DNA from: Pseudomonas alkylphenolica
GTDB lineage: Bacteria > Pseudomonadota > Gammaproteobacteria > Pseudomonadales > Pseudomonadaceae
Assembly (NCBI RefSeq): GCF_000746525.1
Contig: NZ_CP009048.1
Location: 2,845,501 to 2,909,500, forward strand
DNA: 64,000 nt
Direction of reading: 5' to 3'
The notes beneath the pieces are model-generated. The model had not been told where the DNA came from and searched no databases. It saw only the letters and a list, made by a program, of their open reading frames with translations. Numbering within the stretch: position 1 is the first letter of the stretch; each line of letters starts with the position of its first letter. A program made the position numbers and the translations under genes. Below, one piece after another: positions 54,513 to 63,893 of the stretch.

Positions 54513-55220
54513 TCAATCAGGCTGGATCGGATCGGCGGAAAACCAGGAACCCATCAGTTCAGTGGTCGCGGCTTGGAACTCCACATGGCCGTGCCGGTAG
54601 CGTTCTTGTTTGAGGACCATGTCGTTGAAGCGCTTGTAGATTTCCTGGGGATCGGCACCCGGCGATGCGCCCGCCAGCGCGACGCTGGCCACGAGCAGAA
54701 TTTCTTCCCCTGAGGCCCGCGTATCATCGCCGGAGGCAAACAGGTTGATACTGGTCAAGTAACCGGTTTCTTTGTCCACAGAGCCGATCAGGCCAACGTA
54801 AGAACCAAGCGTTGTGTCGAGAAAATCAAGGACCTCCCCTGTTTCTATGTCTGTCGGGTCAATGGCAAAAGGCTTGTCGAGCGCTTTGAACGTTGCGTTC
54901 ACGCGATCGGCGTACTGCTTGGGTGTCATCCCCAGCGTCACGTAATACACCAATTGACCGTTCTGTACCTTCACCGGGCTGCGAGGTGCACGGACCTCCA
55001 CCGACTCGTCGACGGCGAAGATAGGGGGGATAGGGGCTAGTGCAGTGTTGTTCCATCCCGAAAATACCGCAAGAAACAGGACCATCACGACCACGACGCC
55101 GGCAATCACTTTAAGCTGTTTTGCCGTGTTTACCGTCGGGTTGTGCTCGCCGCAGTTCGGGCAGACGTTGGCATCGTTGTCTACGGGGTGGTTGCACGAC
55201 TTGCACAGCGTGGCGGTCAT
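54513..55220 (-). CDS. Zinc-ribbon single-pass membrane protein
   Basis: 235 residues from ATG 55220. N-terminal zinc ribbon CKSC...CPNCGEHNP (residues 6-27), one transmembrane helix (about 38-57), then an external alpha/beta domain (VKVQNGQLVYYVTLGMTPKQYADRVNATFKALDKPF). Topology: ribbon in the cytoplasm, domain in the periplasm. No characterised family recognised. Confidence 0.75.
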   Translation of the reverse strand: MTATLCKSCNHPVDNDANVCPNCGEHNPTVNTAKQLKVIAGVVVVMVLFLAVFSGWNNTALAPIPPIFAVDESVEVRAPRSPVKVQNGQLVYYVTLGMTPKQYADRVNATFKALDKPFAIDPTDIETGEVLDFLDTTLGSYVGLIGSVDKETGYLTSINLFASGDDTRASGEEILLVASVALAGASPGADPQEIYKRFNDMVLKQERYRHGHVEFQAATTELMGSWFSADPIQPD

Positions 55221-55311
55221 CAAAAGCGTCCTTTCGTCCTTGAGCGTGGAAGGACGATTGTACCGTCTGACCGTCCCTTATGGGAGCAACTGGCTGTCAC
55301 TTGGTAAACCT

Positions 55312-55377
55312 GTGGGAGCCGGCCTTGCCGGCGATTGCCGCCACACTGGCCTCATCGCCGGCAAGGCCGGCTCCCAC
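55312..55377. repeat. REP-type palindrome
   Basis: gtgggagccggccttgccgg and its complement enclose a 25-base loop between two minus-strand genes. A different REP subfamily core (ccggcc) from the two pairs further left. Confidence 0.85.
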
Positions 55378-55396
55378 GGGGATTAAACCGCCGTAC

Positions 55397-57040
55397 CTAC
55401 AGGGCGTGAGTTTCGCGAATCAGCTTTTTGTTGATCTTGCCGACGCTGGTTTTCGGTATCTCGTCAACAAAGCGCACGTGCCGTGGCACCGCCCATTTGT
55501 TCAAACTGCCATTGTCGACAAACTGCTGCAGGTGCTGCGCAAGGGACTTTTGATCCAGTTGCACGCCCGCGACGCAGACCACCAGGGCCAGCGGTTGCTC
55601 GCCCCACTGCGCATCGGCAACCCCCACCACCGCCACCGAATCAACGCCGGGGTGCTGGCTGATCAAGCTTTCCAGTGCCACCGAGCTGATCCACTCGCCA
55701 CCGGTCTTGATCACGTCCTTGATCCGGTCACGGATCTGCAGCACGCCACGGTGGTTGATACAGCCCATATCACCGGTGTGCATCCAGCCGTCGGCCCACA
55801 GCGCGGCGCCTTGTTCGGGCTCCTTGAGGTAGCCTTGGGTCAGCCAGGGCGCGCGTACCACGACCTCGCCCAGACTTTCACCGTCGTGGGCTACGTCATG
55901 GCCTTGCTCATCGACAATGCGCAGGTCCACCAGCGGAATCGGCACACCGGCGTTGATCCGCAGCGGCACCTGCTGCTCCAGGGGCAGTGCCAGGTCTTCG
56001 CGGCTGAGGCTGGTCAGGCACAGCAGCGGACAGGTTTCGGACATGCCGTAGCCGCAATAGATCTGGATTCCGCGCGCACTCGCCCGGGTGGCCATGCCCT
56101 GGGTCAAGGCGCTGCCGCCGATGACCATTTTCCAGCCGTCCAGGTCGGTTTTGCGGCCCTCTTCGCAATCGAGCATCATCTGCAGCAGGGTCGGTACGCA
56201 GTGCGAGAAGGTCACCTGCTCTTCACGGAACAGGCGCACCAGCTGGTTGGGCTCATAGCGGCCCGGATAGACCTGCTTGATCCCGAGGGCCGTGGCGACA
56301 TATGGCACGCCCCAGGCATGCACATGGAACATCGGCGTAATCGGCATGTACACATCGCCCGAACGCAGCAAAGGTTCGCCGCCACAGGCAGCAAGCGTGC
56401 CCAGCTCGTTGAGCGTATGCAGCACCAGCTGGCGATGGGTGAAGTAAACGCCTTTGGGGTTGCCGGTAGTGCCGGTGGTGTAGAACAGGGTCGCCAGCGA
56501 GTTTTCATCGAAGTCGGGGAATTCGTACTGACTGTCGGCCGCAGCGAGCAATGCCTCGTACTCACCCAGCACCGACAACTCAGTGGCGCAGGGCTCGGCA
56601 TCGCTGAAGCGGACAAAACCTTCGACCGTCTGCAGCTCGCCCTGCAACTGTTCCATCAACGGCAGGAAATCATCATGCACCAGCACCAGACGGTCCTCGG
56701 CATGGTTCATGGTGTAGCGGATCTGTTCGGCGGACAGGCGCACGTTGACCGTGTGCAGCACGGCACCGATCATCGGCACAGCAAAGAAGCACTCCAGTGC
56801 GCGGTGACTGTCCCAGTCGAGCAAGGCCACGGTATCGCCAGGTTTGACCCCGGCCTCGACCAGCACATTGGCCAGGCGCTGGATACGCTCCATCAAGGTC
56901 GTGTAGGTATAGCGCAGCTTGTCGGCGTAGACGATTTCCTGGCCGGGTTGATAGCGCACGCCGGAAAGCAGCAGGCGCTTGATCAGCAGCGGATAGCTAT
57001 AGGCCCCGGGTGCCGGGGCAATGACGCGGGTATTGATCAT
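55397..57040 (-). CDS. Fatty-acyl-CoA synthetase (AlkK-like)
   Basis: 547 residues from ATG 57040. ANL-family motifs: FYTTGTTGNPKGVYF (A3 P-loop), YGMSETCPL, WMHTGDMG and RIKDVIKTGGEWISS (A8-A10). The terminal Lys-bearing segment PKTSVGKINKKLIRE is intact. Length equals medium-chain ligase AlkK (546). ATP-dependent activation of fatty acids to acyl-CoA. Last gene of the operon with the acyl-CoA dehydrogenase and the MMPL module, which suggests that the substrate handled by this module yields fatty acids. Confidence 0.9.
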   Translation of the reverse strand: MINTRVIAPAPGAYSYPLLIKRLLLSGVRYQPGQEIVYADKLRYTYTTLMERIQRLANVLVEAGVKPGDTVALLDWDSHRALECFFAVPMIGAVLHTVNVRLSAEQIRYTMNHAEDRLVLVHDDFLPLMEQLQGELQTVEGFVRFSDAEPCATELSVLGEYEALLAAADSQYEFPDFDENSLATLFYTTGTTGNPKGVYFTHRQLVLHTLNELGTLAACGGEPLLRSGDVYMPITPMFHVHAWGVPYVATALGIKQVYPGRYEPNQLVRLFREEQVTFSHCVPTLLQMMLDCEEGRKTDLDGWKMVIGGSALTQGMATRASARGIQIYCGYGMSETCPLLCLTSLSREDLALPLEQQVPLRINAGVPIPLVDLRIVDEQGHDVAHDGESLGEVVVRAPWLTQGYLKEPEQGAALWADGWMHTGDMGCINHRGVLQIRDRIKDVIKTGGEWISSVALESLISQHPGVDSVAVVGVADAQWGEQPLALVVCVAGVQLDQKSLAQHLQQFVDNGSLNKWAVPRHVRFVDEIPKTSVGKINKKLIRETHAL

Positions 57041-57051
57041 CGCAGGGACCT

Positions 57052-58830
57052 TCACAGTTGATCGGCGTCGAGCAGGAACAGGCTGGCGCTGCCGGCTTTG
57101 ACGGTGGCGCTGAGCGACTGGATGCGCGGCAACAGGCGCGCGAAATAGAACCGCGCAGTGCCCAGTTTGCTGGCGTAGAAGCCTGATTGCTGTGTTTGCT
57201 GCAGGGCGACATCGGCCATCTGCGCCCACATGTACGCATACAGCGTGTAGCCGAACACATGCAGGTACTCCACCGCCGCCGCACCGATTTCCTGCGGGTT
57301 GCCTTGCGCACGGTCGAGCACCCAGGCGGTCAATTCGTCCAGGTTGGCGACTGCGGCCAGCAGCGGTGCGCTGAATTCGCTACGTGAGGCATCGAGCGAT
57401 TCGGCGAATGCCTTGATCTGCGCAGAGAGCACCGCATAAGCCCGGCCACCGTCGGCGACCAGTTTGCGGCCCAGCAGGTCCATGGCCTGAATGCCATTGG
57501 TACCTTCGTAGATCTGGGTGATGCGGCAATCGCGAATCAACTGCTCCTGGCCCCATTCGCGGATGTATCCGTGGCCGCCGAACACCTGCTGGCCATGAAC
57601 GGTGGTTTCCAGGCCCATATCGGTCAGGAATGCCTTGGCCACGGGCGTCAACAACGCCACTTGTGCTTCGGCACGGCTGCGCTCGGCAGGGTCCTGGCTG
57701 TACTTGGCCAGGTCCAGTTGCAGTGCGACATAAGTGGAAAACGCCCGCCCACCTTCGTTCAGGGCTTTCATGCTCAGCAGCATGCGCCGCACGTCCGGGT
57801 GCACGATGATCGGGTCGGCAGGCTGTTCGGCCGCTACCGGGCCAGTTGGTGCGCGGCTTTGCAGACGCTCACGGGCGTACTCGATGGCGTTCTGATAAGA
57901 ACGCTCGCCCAGCGCCAGGCCCTGGATACCAACGCCCAGGCGTTCGTAATTCATCATGGTGAACATGGCGTTCAGGCCCTTGTTCAGGTCACCGACCAGG
58001 TAACCGACGGCGCCATCGAAGTTCATCACGCAGGTGGCCGAGGCCTTGATACCCATCTTGTGTTCGATCGAACCGCAACTGACCGCGTTGGCCTGGCCCA
58101 GCGAACCGTCCGCCTCGACCATTACCTTCGGCACCAGGAACAGCGAGATACCCTTGGCGCCATGCGGCGCATCCGGCAGCTTGGCCAGCACCAGGTGGAT
58201 AATGTTTTCCGTCAGGTCCTGCTCACCACCGGTGATGAAGATCTTGGTACCGCTGATGCGGTAGCTGCCATCGGCCTGAGGCTCGGCGCGGGTGCGGATC
58301 AAACCCAGGTCGGTGCCGGCATGCGGTTCGGTCAGGCACATCGAGCCGGTCCAGCGCCCTTCGTACATGGGCGGCAGGTACTGAGCCTTGAGCTCATCGC
58401 TAGCGTGGTTGAGCAGCGACAGGCAGGCGCCTGCGGTCAGCATCGGGTACAGGCCAAAGGACAGGTTGGCGGCGTTGAGCATTTCCTCGACCTGGGCGCC
58501 AATCACTTTGGGCATGCCCATGCCACCGTACTCCACCGCGCCCGCCACACCCACCCAGCCATCCTCGGCATAGCGGCGATAGGCTTCGGCGAAGCCATCC
58601 GGAGTGATCACCCGGCCCGCTTCCCAGCGGCAGCCCTGCTCGTCGCCGCTGCGGTTAAGCGGCGCCACCACCTGGGCAATGAGCTTGCCGGCCTGTTCGA
58701 GAATCGCCTTGGCGGTGTCGGCATCGACCTGTTCGGCCAACGCGGGTATCCGTGACCAGATGGCCGGAATGTCGAAGACCTCGTTGAACAGAAAATCCAT
58801 ATCGCGCAAAGGTGGAAGGTAATCAGACAT
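57052..58830 (-). CDS. Acyl-CoA dehydrogenase (DmdC/FadE-type, long form)
   Basis: 592 residues: ACAD N, middle (CLTEPHAGTDLGLIRTRA) and C domains with the FAD/active-site segment GGHGYIREWGQEQLIRDCRITQIYEGTNGIQAMDL, whose YEG Glu is the catalytic base, plus an extra C-terminal helical domain (about 470-590) of the long ACAD class. Catalyses alpha,beta-dehydrogenation of acyl-CoA, the first beta-oxidation step. Overlaps the MMPL gene by 8 bases and is followed by the ligase after 11. Confidence 0.92.
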   Translation of the reverse strand: MSDYLPPLRDMDFLFNEVFDIPAIWSRIPALAEQVDADTAKAILEQAGKLIAQVVAPLNRSGDEQGCRWEAGRVITPDGFAEAYRRYAEDGWVGVAGAVEYGGMGMPKVIGAQVEEMLNAANLSFGLYPMLTAGACLSLLNHASDELKAQYLPPMYEGRWTGSMCLTEPHAGTDLGLIRTRAEPQADGSYRISGTKIFITGGEQDLTENIIHLVLAKLPDAPHGAKGISLFLVPKVMVEADGSLGQANAVSCGSIEHKMGIKASATCVMNFDGAVGYLVGDLNKGLNAMFTMMNYERLGVGIQGLALGERSYQNAIEYARERLQSRAPTGPVAAEQPADPIIVHPDVRRMLLSMKALNEGGRAFSTYVALQLDLAKYSQDPAERSRAEAQVALLTPVAKAFLTDMGLETTVHGQQVFGGHGYIREWGQEQLIRDCRITQIYEGTNGIQAMDLLGRKLVADGGRAYAVLSAQIKAFAESLDASRSEFSAPLLAAVANLDELTAWVLDRAQGNPQEIGAAAVEYLHVFGYTLYAYMWAQMADVALQQTQQSGFYASKLGTARFYFARLLPRIQSLSATVKAGSASLFLLDADQL

Positions 58831-61297
58831 TTTGCGAACACTCTACTTCTTGGCTGGTGTGTTTTAACCGGTCGTCAGCGACGGTGCCGGGAGCAGTAAC
58901 CTCGGCCTTGTTGCCAGGCAGGAGGAAATACGACAGGGCCGGAATCAGGATCAGCGCGCCAAGCATGTTCCACAGGAACATGAAGGTCAGCAGGATGCCC
59001 ATGTCGGCCTGGAACTTGATCGGCGACCAGGCCCAGCCGACCACGCCGGCAGCCAGGGTGATGCCGACCAGACCGACCACCCGGCCAGTGAAGGCCACGG
59101 CGTTCTCATAGGCCTCGGACAGCGGCATGCCTTTGCGCTGGTAGTGCAGCTGGACGCTGAGCAGGTACAGCGCATAGTCGACGCCGATCCCCACGCCCAG
59201 GGCGATTACCGGCAAGGTGGCGACCTTGACCCCGATACCCATCATCACCATCAGCGCCTCGCACAGCACCGAAGTGAGCATCAGCGGCAGCACCGCCACC
59301 AGGGTTGCGCGCCAGCTGCGGAAGGTAATCAGGCAGAACACCGTGACCGCCAGGTACACCAGCAACAGCATGGTGCGGTTGGCGTCGCGCACGACGATGT
59401 TGGTCGCCGCTTCGATACCGGCACTGCCGGCGGCCAGGAGGAACTGACGGTCTTCACTGCTGTTGGCCTGGGCGAAGCGCTCGGCCACCGCGACCACTTC
59501 ATCCAGGGTGTCGGCTTTGTGGTCCTTGAGGTAGGCGATCACCGGCATCAGCGAGCAATCGTTGTTGAACAGCTCCGGGGCGTTGACCGAGGCCTGTTGC
59601 GCCGCGTAGTTGAGCACGTCCTGATTGCGCTGGATGCTGTTGAGCTTGGGGTTGCCTTCGTAGGTACCGGCAGTGATCTGGCGCACCGCGTTGGTCAACG
59701 ACAGCGTGGTCTGCACCCCGGCGTGCTGTTGCAGCTCCCAGGCCAGGCGGTCGGCGAGCACCAGGGTCTGGTAACGCAGGCAACCTTCGGGAGCGGTCTT
59801 GATCATCACCGCGAAGGTGTCGCTGGACAGCGCGTAATGACCAGTGATGTAGGCATTGTCGCGGTTGTAACGTGAATCGGCGTGCAGCTCCGGGGCGCCG
59901 CTGTCGAGATCGCCGATCTTCAATTGCAGGCTCAGGGCAAAGCCCCCTGCCCCCAGGACTGAGGCCACCAGCAAGGCCGCAGTCGCCCATTTACGCGTGG
60001 TAAAACGGTCGAGCAGGTCCCAGAGCTTGCCGAAGCCACGGTGTTCGGCGGCCCGCGAGTCAATGCGCAAGGCGCGCTCGGCGGCTTTGCGCCCGACACC
60101 GACATAGGACAGCGCCACCGGCATCAGCAGCAACGAGGTGAAGATCAATACCGCCACGCCGATACTGGCGGTGATGGCCAGGTCCTTGATCACCGGAATG
60201 TCGATCAGCATCAGCACGGCAAAGCCCACCGCATCGGCGAGCAGCGCGGTGACACCGGCCACGAACAAGCGCCGGAAGGTATAGCGGGCGGCGACCTGGC
60301 GATGGGTGCCGCGGCCGATGTCCTGCATGATGCCGTTCATTTTCTGCGCGGCGTGCGACACGCCAATGGCGAAAATCAGGAATGGCACCAGGATCGAATA
60401 AGGGTCGATGGCATAACCCAGCCAGGCGACAATGCCCAGTTGCCAGACCACCGCCGTCAACGAGCACACCACCACCAGCAAGGTACTGCGCACGCAACGG
60501 GTGTAGAGGTAGATGATCACCAGCGTGGTCAGTACCGCCAGGGCAAAGAACAGCATGACCTGGATCAGGCCGTCGATCAGGTCGCCCATCAGCTTGGCAA
60601 AGCCGATCACATGAATCTTGTAGGTACCCTGCGCTTCGTACTGGCTGCGCAGTTGCTCAAGCTTTTGCGAGAACGCGTGGTAGTCGATACCACGACCGGT
60701 GGCCGAGTCCTGGTCGAGCAGCGGCACGATCAGCATGCTCGACTTGAAGTCGCGGGCGACCAGGCTGCCGACGATATTCGCACGCTCGATGTTCTGGCGC
60801 AGTTGCTCGATGTCGTCTGCCGAACCCTGATAGCTGTCGGGCATCACCGGGCCGCCCTGGAAGCCTTCTTCGGTGACTTCGGTCCAGCGTACCGCCGGGC
60901 TCCACAGTGACTTCATCCAGGCGCGGTCGACGCCCTGGCTGAGGAACAGCTCATCGTTGATCTGCCGCAAGGTCTGCAAGTAAGCCGGATCGAAGATGTC
61001 GCCCTCGGTGTTTTCCACCACCACCCGCAACGAGTTGCCCAGGCCGCGCAACGACTGGCGGTTTTCCAGGTAGTTCTGGATATAGGGGTGACTCTGCGGA
61101 ATCATCTTCTCGAAGCTGGGCCGCAGCTCCAGGCGAGTTACGGCCATGAACCCCAGCACCAGGGTCGCCAGCAGCATCATCAGCATGAACGGCAGTCGAT
61201 GGTTGAACACCAGACGTTCCAGCCAGTTGCCGGAACGGGTGTCGAATTCGCCGAGGGTGCGGATCACCGGCAAGGTGTCTTGTTGGATATTGGCCAT
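58823..61297 (-). CDS. MMPL/RND-superfamily exporter, module 2
   Basis: 824 residues, paralogue of 2649-5018. Same two-fold layout: helix at about 35-53, periplasmic domain, membrane block (about 240-410), second periplasmic domain and block (about 635-805). Shared landmark DPYSILVPFLIFAIGVSHAAQKMN, plus PVIALGVGIGVDYALYLLSVQL. The N-terminus is longer and the tail ends in a cytoplasmic extension (AEVTAPGTVADD). Stop overlaps the ACAD start, showing tight coupling of export and acyl-CoA metabolism. Confidence 0.92.
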   Translation of the reverse strand: MANIQQDTLPVIRTLGEFDTRSGNWLERLVFNHRLPFMLMMLLATLVLGFMAVTRLELRPSFEKMIPQSHPYIQNYLENRQSLRGLGNSLRVVVENTEGDIFDPAYLQTLRQINDELFLSQGVDRAWMKSLWSPAVRWTEVTEEGFQGGPVMPDSYQGSADDIEQLRQNIERANIVGSLVARDFKSSMLIVPLLDQDSATGRGIDYHAFSQKLEQLRSQYEAQGTYKIHVIGFAKLMGDLIDGLIQVMLFFALAVLTTLVIIYLYTRCVRSTLLVVVCSLTAVVWQLGIVAWLGYAIDPYSILVPFLIFAIGVSHAAQKMNGIMQDIGRGTHRQVAARYTFRRLFVAGVTALLADAVGFAVLMLIDIPVIKDLAITASIGVAVLIFTSLLLMPVALSYVGVGRKAAERALRIDSRAAEHRGFGKLWDLLDRFTTRKWATAALLVASVLGAGGFALSLQLKIGDLDSGAPELHADSRYNRDNAYITGHYALSSDTFAVMIKTAPEGCLRYQTLVLADRLAWELQQHAGVQTTLSLTNAVRQITAGTYEGNPKLNSIQRNQDVLNYAAQQASVNAPELFNNDCSLMPVIAYLKDHKADTLDEVVAVAERFAQANSSEDRQFLLAAGSAGIEAATNIVVRDANRTMLLLVYLAVTVFCLITFRSWRATLVAVLPLMLTSVLCEALMVMMGIGVKVATLPVIALGVGIGVDYALYLLSVQLHYQRKGMPLSEAYENAVAFTGRVVGLVGITLAAGVVGWAWSPIKFQADMGILLTFMFLWNMLGALILIPALSYFLLPGNKAEVTAPGTVADDRLKHTSQEVECSQNV

Positions 61298-61327
61298 CAG
61301 GTTTATCTCTTGTTATGGGGACGGCAG

Positions 61328-62395
61328 TTATTCAACGGCGAGCGTGCGTACGCCACGTTCGCCCACCAGCACCAGCTCGGTCGCGGCATCGAATGCCGCC
61401 GCGCTGATCGGTGTGCGTGCCGTTTGCCTGATCTGGGCGAAGCTGGCGCCGTCGTCGCGGCTGAGCAGCACATGCCCGGCCTGGCTCAGCAGCCACAGCT
61501 TTCCGCTGCTGTCCAGGCTTGCCGCGGTGATGCTGTTGGCAAGACCGGTGTTCACCGGCTGCCAGTTCTGGCCGCCATCGGTGCTGCGCAGCACATGGCC
61601 ACGCAAGCCATAGACCAGGAGCACCCCCGGCTTGCCGACGGCGCCAAAGAACGTACCGCTGTAAGGCGTGGTCAGGCGGGTGAAGCGCTGGCCATCGGCG
61701 TCGAGCTTGAGCAGCAGGCCTTGCTCGCCGGTGATGTACAGCGTGCCGTCGACGCTGGCCAGGCTGGTCAGGTGCAGGCCTTGCGGGTTGTCGCTGCGCT
61801 CCAGCCATGGCGTCCAGTGCTGGCCGCCGTCGCGAGTGTGCAGCAGCAGGTTGAAAACGCCGACTGCAAAGCCGTTCTGTTCGTCAGCGAACCAGACATC
61901 CAGAAACGGTTTGTCGGCGCCTTCTTGCACCAGCCGTTCAGCTTCCGCGATCAGCGTCGGCCAACGTTCGTCCTGCGGTGCGGCCTGGGCCTGGGCGCGG
62001 TAGTAGGCCAGCACCTGTTCGCCCAGCACGCGGCCGTCCAGTTGCTTTTGCCAGCTCACACCGCCATCGCCGCTGTGCAGGATCACGCCGTCATTGCCCA
62101 CCGCCCAGCCCTGCTCGGCGCTGGGGAAACTCACGGCATTGAGGTCGGCACTGGCCGGCACGCTGGCCTGCTGCCAATGGCCACCGTTGTCATCGGAATA
62201 CAGAATGTGCCCACGCGGACCGACAGCCACCAGGCGCGCGCCGACGCTGGTTACATCACGCAACGGGCTGGCCGCTGCCAGGGCGCTGGGCATGGCCGGC
62301 AGATCCAGCACATCCATGTAAGGTGCGGCCTGTGCCGCACCTTGAAGGGCGGCCCACGTCAGCATCAACGCGGTACAGCGCTTGAGAGAATACAT
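61328..62395 (-). CDS. YCF48/BNR-repeat periplasmic protein, module 2
   Basis: 355 residues from ATG 62395 (GGAGG seven bases upstream; the longer frame start has none). Signal peptide to about 23. Blades: EQGWAVGNDGVILHSGDGGV, QNGFAVGVFNLLLHTRDGGQ, LRSTDGGQNWQPVNTGL, LSRDDGASFAQI. Paralogue of 5015-6142. Sits 30 bases before the exporter gene. Confidence 0.85.
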   Translation of the reverse strand: MYSLKRCTALMLTWAALQGAAQAAPYMDVLDLPAMPSALAAASPLRDVTSVGARLVAVGPRGHILYSDDNGGHWQQASVPASADLNAVSFPSAEQGWAVGNDGVILHSGDGGVSWQKQLDGRVLGEQVLAYYRAQAQAAPQDERWPTLIAEAERLVQEGADKPFLDVWFADEQNGFAVGVFNLLLHTRDGGQHWTPWLERSDNPQGLHLTSLASVDGTLYITGEQGLLLKLDADGQRFTRLTTPYSGTFFGAVGKPGVLLVYGLRGHVLRSTDGGQNWQPVNTGLANSITAASLDSSGKLWLLSQAGHVLLSRDDGASFAQIRQTARTPISAAAFDAATELVLVGERGVRTLAVE

Positions 62396-62445
62396 ACCGG
62401 GTCCTCCGGATCGCCGCTGCACGCAGCAGGCTGCTCAACCAACGA

Positions 62446-62470
62446 TCCGGCATCGAGGGGCGATGCCGGA
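62446..62470 (-). promoter_or_regulatory. Intercistronic hairpin between DUF1329 and YCF48 genes, module 2
   Basis: Perfect 10-bp stem tccggcatcg / cgatgccgga with the loop agggg, at the same gene junction as the hairpin of module 1 but with unrelated sequence. No T-tract. Confidence 0.6.
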
Positions 62471-62493
62471 CCGTACCTACCTTGCCTGCGAAC

Positions 62494-63852
62494 TCAGCGA
62501 ATGCCGGCGCCAGCCAGGGACTCAGGCGACCACTGGGTCTTGGACAGCGGGTCGATGTAGCGAATGCCGCCGTAAGCGCCGACCACGCCATTGAGGTTGT
62601 AGGTGCCGCCGATCAGGTCGTAAATCATGAAAGGCGTGGCGTCCGGGGTCTGTTTGTCATAGCTCTGGCTGAGGAAGGCGAACGAGCCACGGTACAGCTG
62701 ACCACGGGCGTCATACTGGTCGGAGGCCAGAGCGATCCAACTGTCCTCGTCGAGGTAGAAGCGGCGCTTGTGATAGATGTGACGGGCGCCGTCCTTGAGC
62801 TTGCCTTCGACCACCCACACGCGGTGCTTCTCCCAACGCACGAACTGCGGCGCCAGATGGTTGGGGGTGATCAGCTGTTTGATGTCGGTGTTGTAGGTGA
62901 GCTTGTAGGTGTTGTAGGGCACAAACATTTCCTGCTTGCCCACCAGAGTCCAGTCGTAACGGTCCAGAGCGCCGTTGAAGACGAACACGTCATCATAGGT
63001 ACCCGAGCCCGAGGTACCGGGGTTTGGGGTGTCATACGCCAGGTTCGGTGCAAGCTTGACCCGGCGCTGCCCCGGCAGGTACTGCCAGGCGCTGCGTGGT
63101 TGCACCAGCGGGTTGGCGGCGTCACGCAGCATCATTGCTTCACCGGCACGCCGGGCTGGCGCGGTGTACACCAGTTTCATCTGGTAGTAGGTGTCTTTGG
63201 AGCCGATGGTTTTGCTCATGTCCTCGTAGATCGGGTAGCTGATGTTGGCCTGACCTGTGGTGGACAGGGTCGGCACACCAGCGGAATCGACGTTCCATGA
63301 GTCGTACTTGGCCGCCATGCTCACGCCCTGGTAGCGCAGGAGGAAGTTCCACATGGCCTCGGCACCGGTCTGCGGGATCGGGAACGGAATCCCTGGCAGC
63401 ACGTTTTCAACCGCGGTACCGCCTTCCTTGCTGTGCGCACCGACAGCATTTTTTGCGGTGTTGTCCAGTACCGGCTGGGGCAGCGCGACGGTGCGATGGG
63501 TCGGGTAGACATCCACCGAGAACGTCGGGAAGCGCTTGAGCAACTCCTGGGTGGTCGCCGTCAGCTGGCCTTTGTACTGATCAGCGTTCTTGGCATTGAT
63601 GACCATCAGCGGCTTTTCGCCGGCAAACGGGTCGGGACGCATGCTGTCGCCGCTCTTGAAGCTGGCGGGTGGGGTGACCAGTCCGCCCTGATAAGCAGGA
63701 ATGGAACCGTCGGCATTGGCGGCGCTTTCGGCGCCGATACGGGTCAGGCTGGTGCCGAGGCGGGCTGCCTGGTCGCTGGATACTGCGGCCTGGGCGCAAT
63801 GGATTGCTGCCAGTGACAGGCAGGTGGCTAAAAGTGTACGCATGTAATTCAT
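62494..63852 (-). CDS. DUF1329 protein, module 2
   Basis: 452 residues from ATG 63852. The longer frame would overlap the DUF1302 stop, and AGGA precedes this ATG. Signal peptide to about 23. Motifs aligned with module 1: DQAARLG..LTRIGAES, GSIPAYQGGLVTPP, DPFAGEKPL, VYPTHRTVALP, RRFYLDEDSWIALASDQYDARGQLYR. Only 41 bases behind the DUF1302 gene. Confidence 0.9.
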   Translation of the reverse strand: MNYMRTLLATCLSLAAIHCAQAAVSSDQAARLGTSLTRIGAESAANADGSIPAYQGGLVTPPASFKSGDSMRPDPFAGEKPLMVINAKNADQYKGQLTATTQELLKRFPTFSVDVYPTHRTVALPQPVLDNTAKNAVGAHSKEGGTAVENVLPGIPFPIPQTGAEAMWNFLLRYQGVSMAAKYDSWNVDSAGVPTLSTTGQANISYPIYEDMSKTIGSKDTYYQMKLVYTAPARRAGEAMMLRDAANPLVQPRSAWQYLPGQRRVKLAPNLAYDTPNPGTSGSGTYDDVFVFNGALDRYDWTLVGKQEMFVPYNTYKLTYNTDIKQLITPNHLAPQFVRWEKHRVWVVEGKLKDGARHIYHKRRFYLDEDSWIALASDQYDARGQLYRGSFAFLSQSYDKQTPDATPFMIYDLIGGTYNLNGVVGAYGGIRYIDPLSKTQWSPESLAGAGIR

Positions 63853-63893
63853 GATGATTGTTTTCCTGCGTGATGTCTGAAGGAAGACGTGAC

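Noticed and set aside
55280..57061. 593-codon plus-strand frame opposite the acyl-CoA ligase
   Set aside because: Antisense shadow; the minus strand encodes all ANL motifs.
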